In this document: in pieces, positions 63,842 to 64,000 of the stretch
Numbering within the stretch: the first letter of the stretch is position 1
How the letters are laid out: every line of letters begins with the position of its first letter
DNA from: Desmodus rotundus
Lineage: Eukaryota; Chordata; Mammalia; Chiroptera; Phyllostomidae
Assembly (NCBI RefSeq): GCF_022682495.2
Contig: NC_071392.1
Span: 85,142,797 to 85,206,796, forward strand
Direction of reading: 5' to 3'
Length of the DNA: 64,000 nt
Program-made: the position numbers and the translations under genes
The notes under the pieces: generated by a model
Told to the model about the DNA's origin: nothing
Databases searched by the model: none
What the model saw: the letters and a program-made list of their open reading frames with translations, nothing else

Positions 63842-64000
63842 ATGGGCCCCAGGCTCCTCTGCCTTGTGGCTCTTTGTCTCCTGGGAGCAGGTAAGCCCTG
63901 GACACTGTGTGTAAGTCTGGACATAGAGTCACCATCCCTGACACACAGCCTGGGTGATGGCTGCTGTGGGAAGCTCCCTGTGCTCTGCCCCCGACTCTTC
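63842..64000 (+). CDS. TRBV5/9: TRBV5/TRBV9-like segment, 5' part only (copy 5, cut by window end)
   Basis: Leader exon 63842-63890 (MGPRLLCLVALCLLGA, donor GTAAGC) and about 110 nt of intron. The leader peptide is identical to that of copy 1 (27204). The V exon and RSS would lie beyond the window, so functionality cannot be judged. Confidence 0.8.
   Translation, partial: MGPRLLCLVALCLLGAGKPWTLCVSLDIESPSLTHSLGDGCCGKLPVLCPRLF

Noticed and set aside
1..64000. TRBD, TRBJ, TRBC, trypsinogen genes, CRISPR arrays or bacterial features
   Set aside because: No 12-RSS-flanked D element, J motif FGxG, constant exon, serine protease motif or regularly spaced repeat was seen. The window is wholly a mammalian V-segment region.

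Overview
This window is vertebrate, specifically mammalian, germline DNA from the T-cell receptor beta (TRB) locus. It is a cluster of TRBV gene segments, all on the + strand. Each has a short leader exon, a small intron, a V exon ending in the Cys-Ala-Ser-Ser type CDR3 start, and a 23-bp-spacer recombination signal sequence (23-RSS). Interspersed tRNA-derived SINEs carry the 'ccctggctggtgtggctcag' head typical of bat Ves elements, so the species is very probably a bat (Chiroptera). No TRBD, TRBJ, TRBC or trypsinogen gene was recognised. Subgroup names come from remembered human TRBV families and motif comparison, not from a search.

Layout. (1) 1-4788: non-coding flank with one Ves SINE and no recognisable V segment. 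(2) 4789-26302: a direct tandem duplication of about 10.6-10.9 kb, each unit carrying TRBV3, TRBV4 and TRBV5 in the human order (TRBV3-1, 4-1, 5-1). The unit junction is at about 15364. All six V segments look intact. (3) 26.6 kb to the end: repeated cassettes of TRBV5/9-like, TRBV6, TRBV7 and TRBV13, with two interleaved TRBV10 pseudogenes. Cassette A is about 26.6-33.3 kb, B 38.3-46.2 kb, C 46.3-57 kb (split by a 3.6-kb transposon-rich insertion), D 58.2-62.7 kb (TRBV7 and TRBV13 only). A further cassette starts at 62.7 kb and runs off the window.

Count. Thirteen V segments look functional: two TRBV3, two TRBV4, two TRBV5, three TRBV5/9-like, three TRBV7 and one TRBV13. Pseudogenes: three TRBV6, one TRBV7, three TRBV13, two TRBV10, one leader-only TRBV5/9-like, and two short leader relics. 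One TRBV5/9-like segment is cut by the window end.

How it works together. In thymocytes each V promoter, most with a CRE-like decamer AGTGAYRTCA 50-160 nt upstream of the ATG, drives germline transcription. RAG cuts at the 23-RSS, and the V is joined to a DJ segment outside the window to encode the TCR beta variable domain. CTCF-type motifs recur upstream of TRBV3, upstream of and inside TRBV5/9 promoters, and just downstream of TRBV7 RSSs, suggesting a repeated chromatin-looping architecture copied with each cassette. No new kind of system was found. The interest lies in recent birth-and-death evolution, conversion mosaics, shared pseudogene lesions, and the way transposons and deletions have rearranged regulatory parts.
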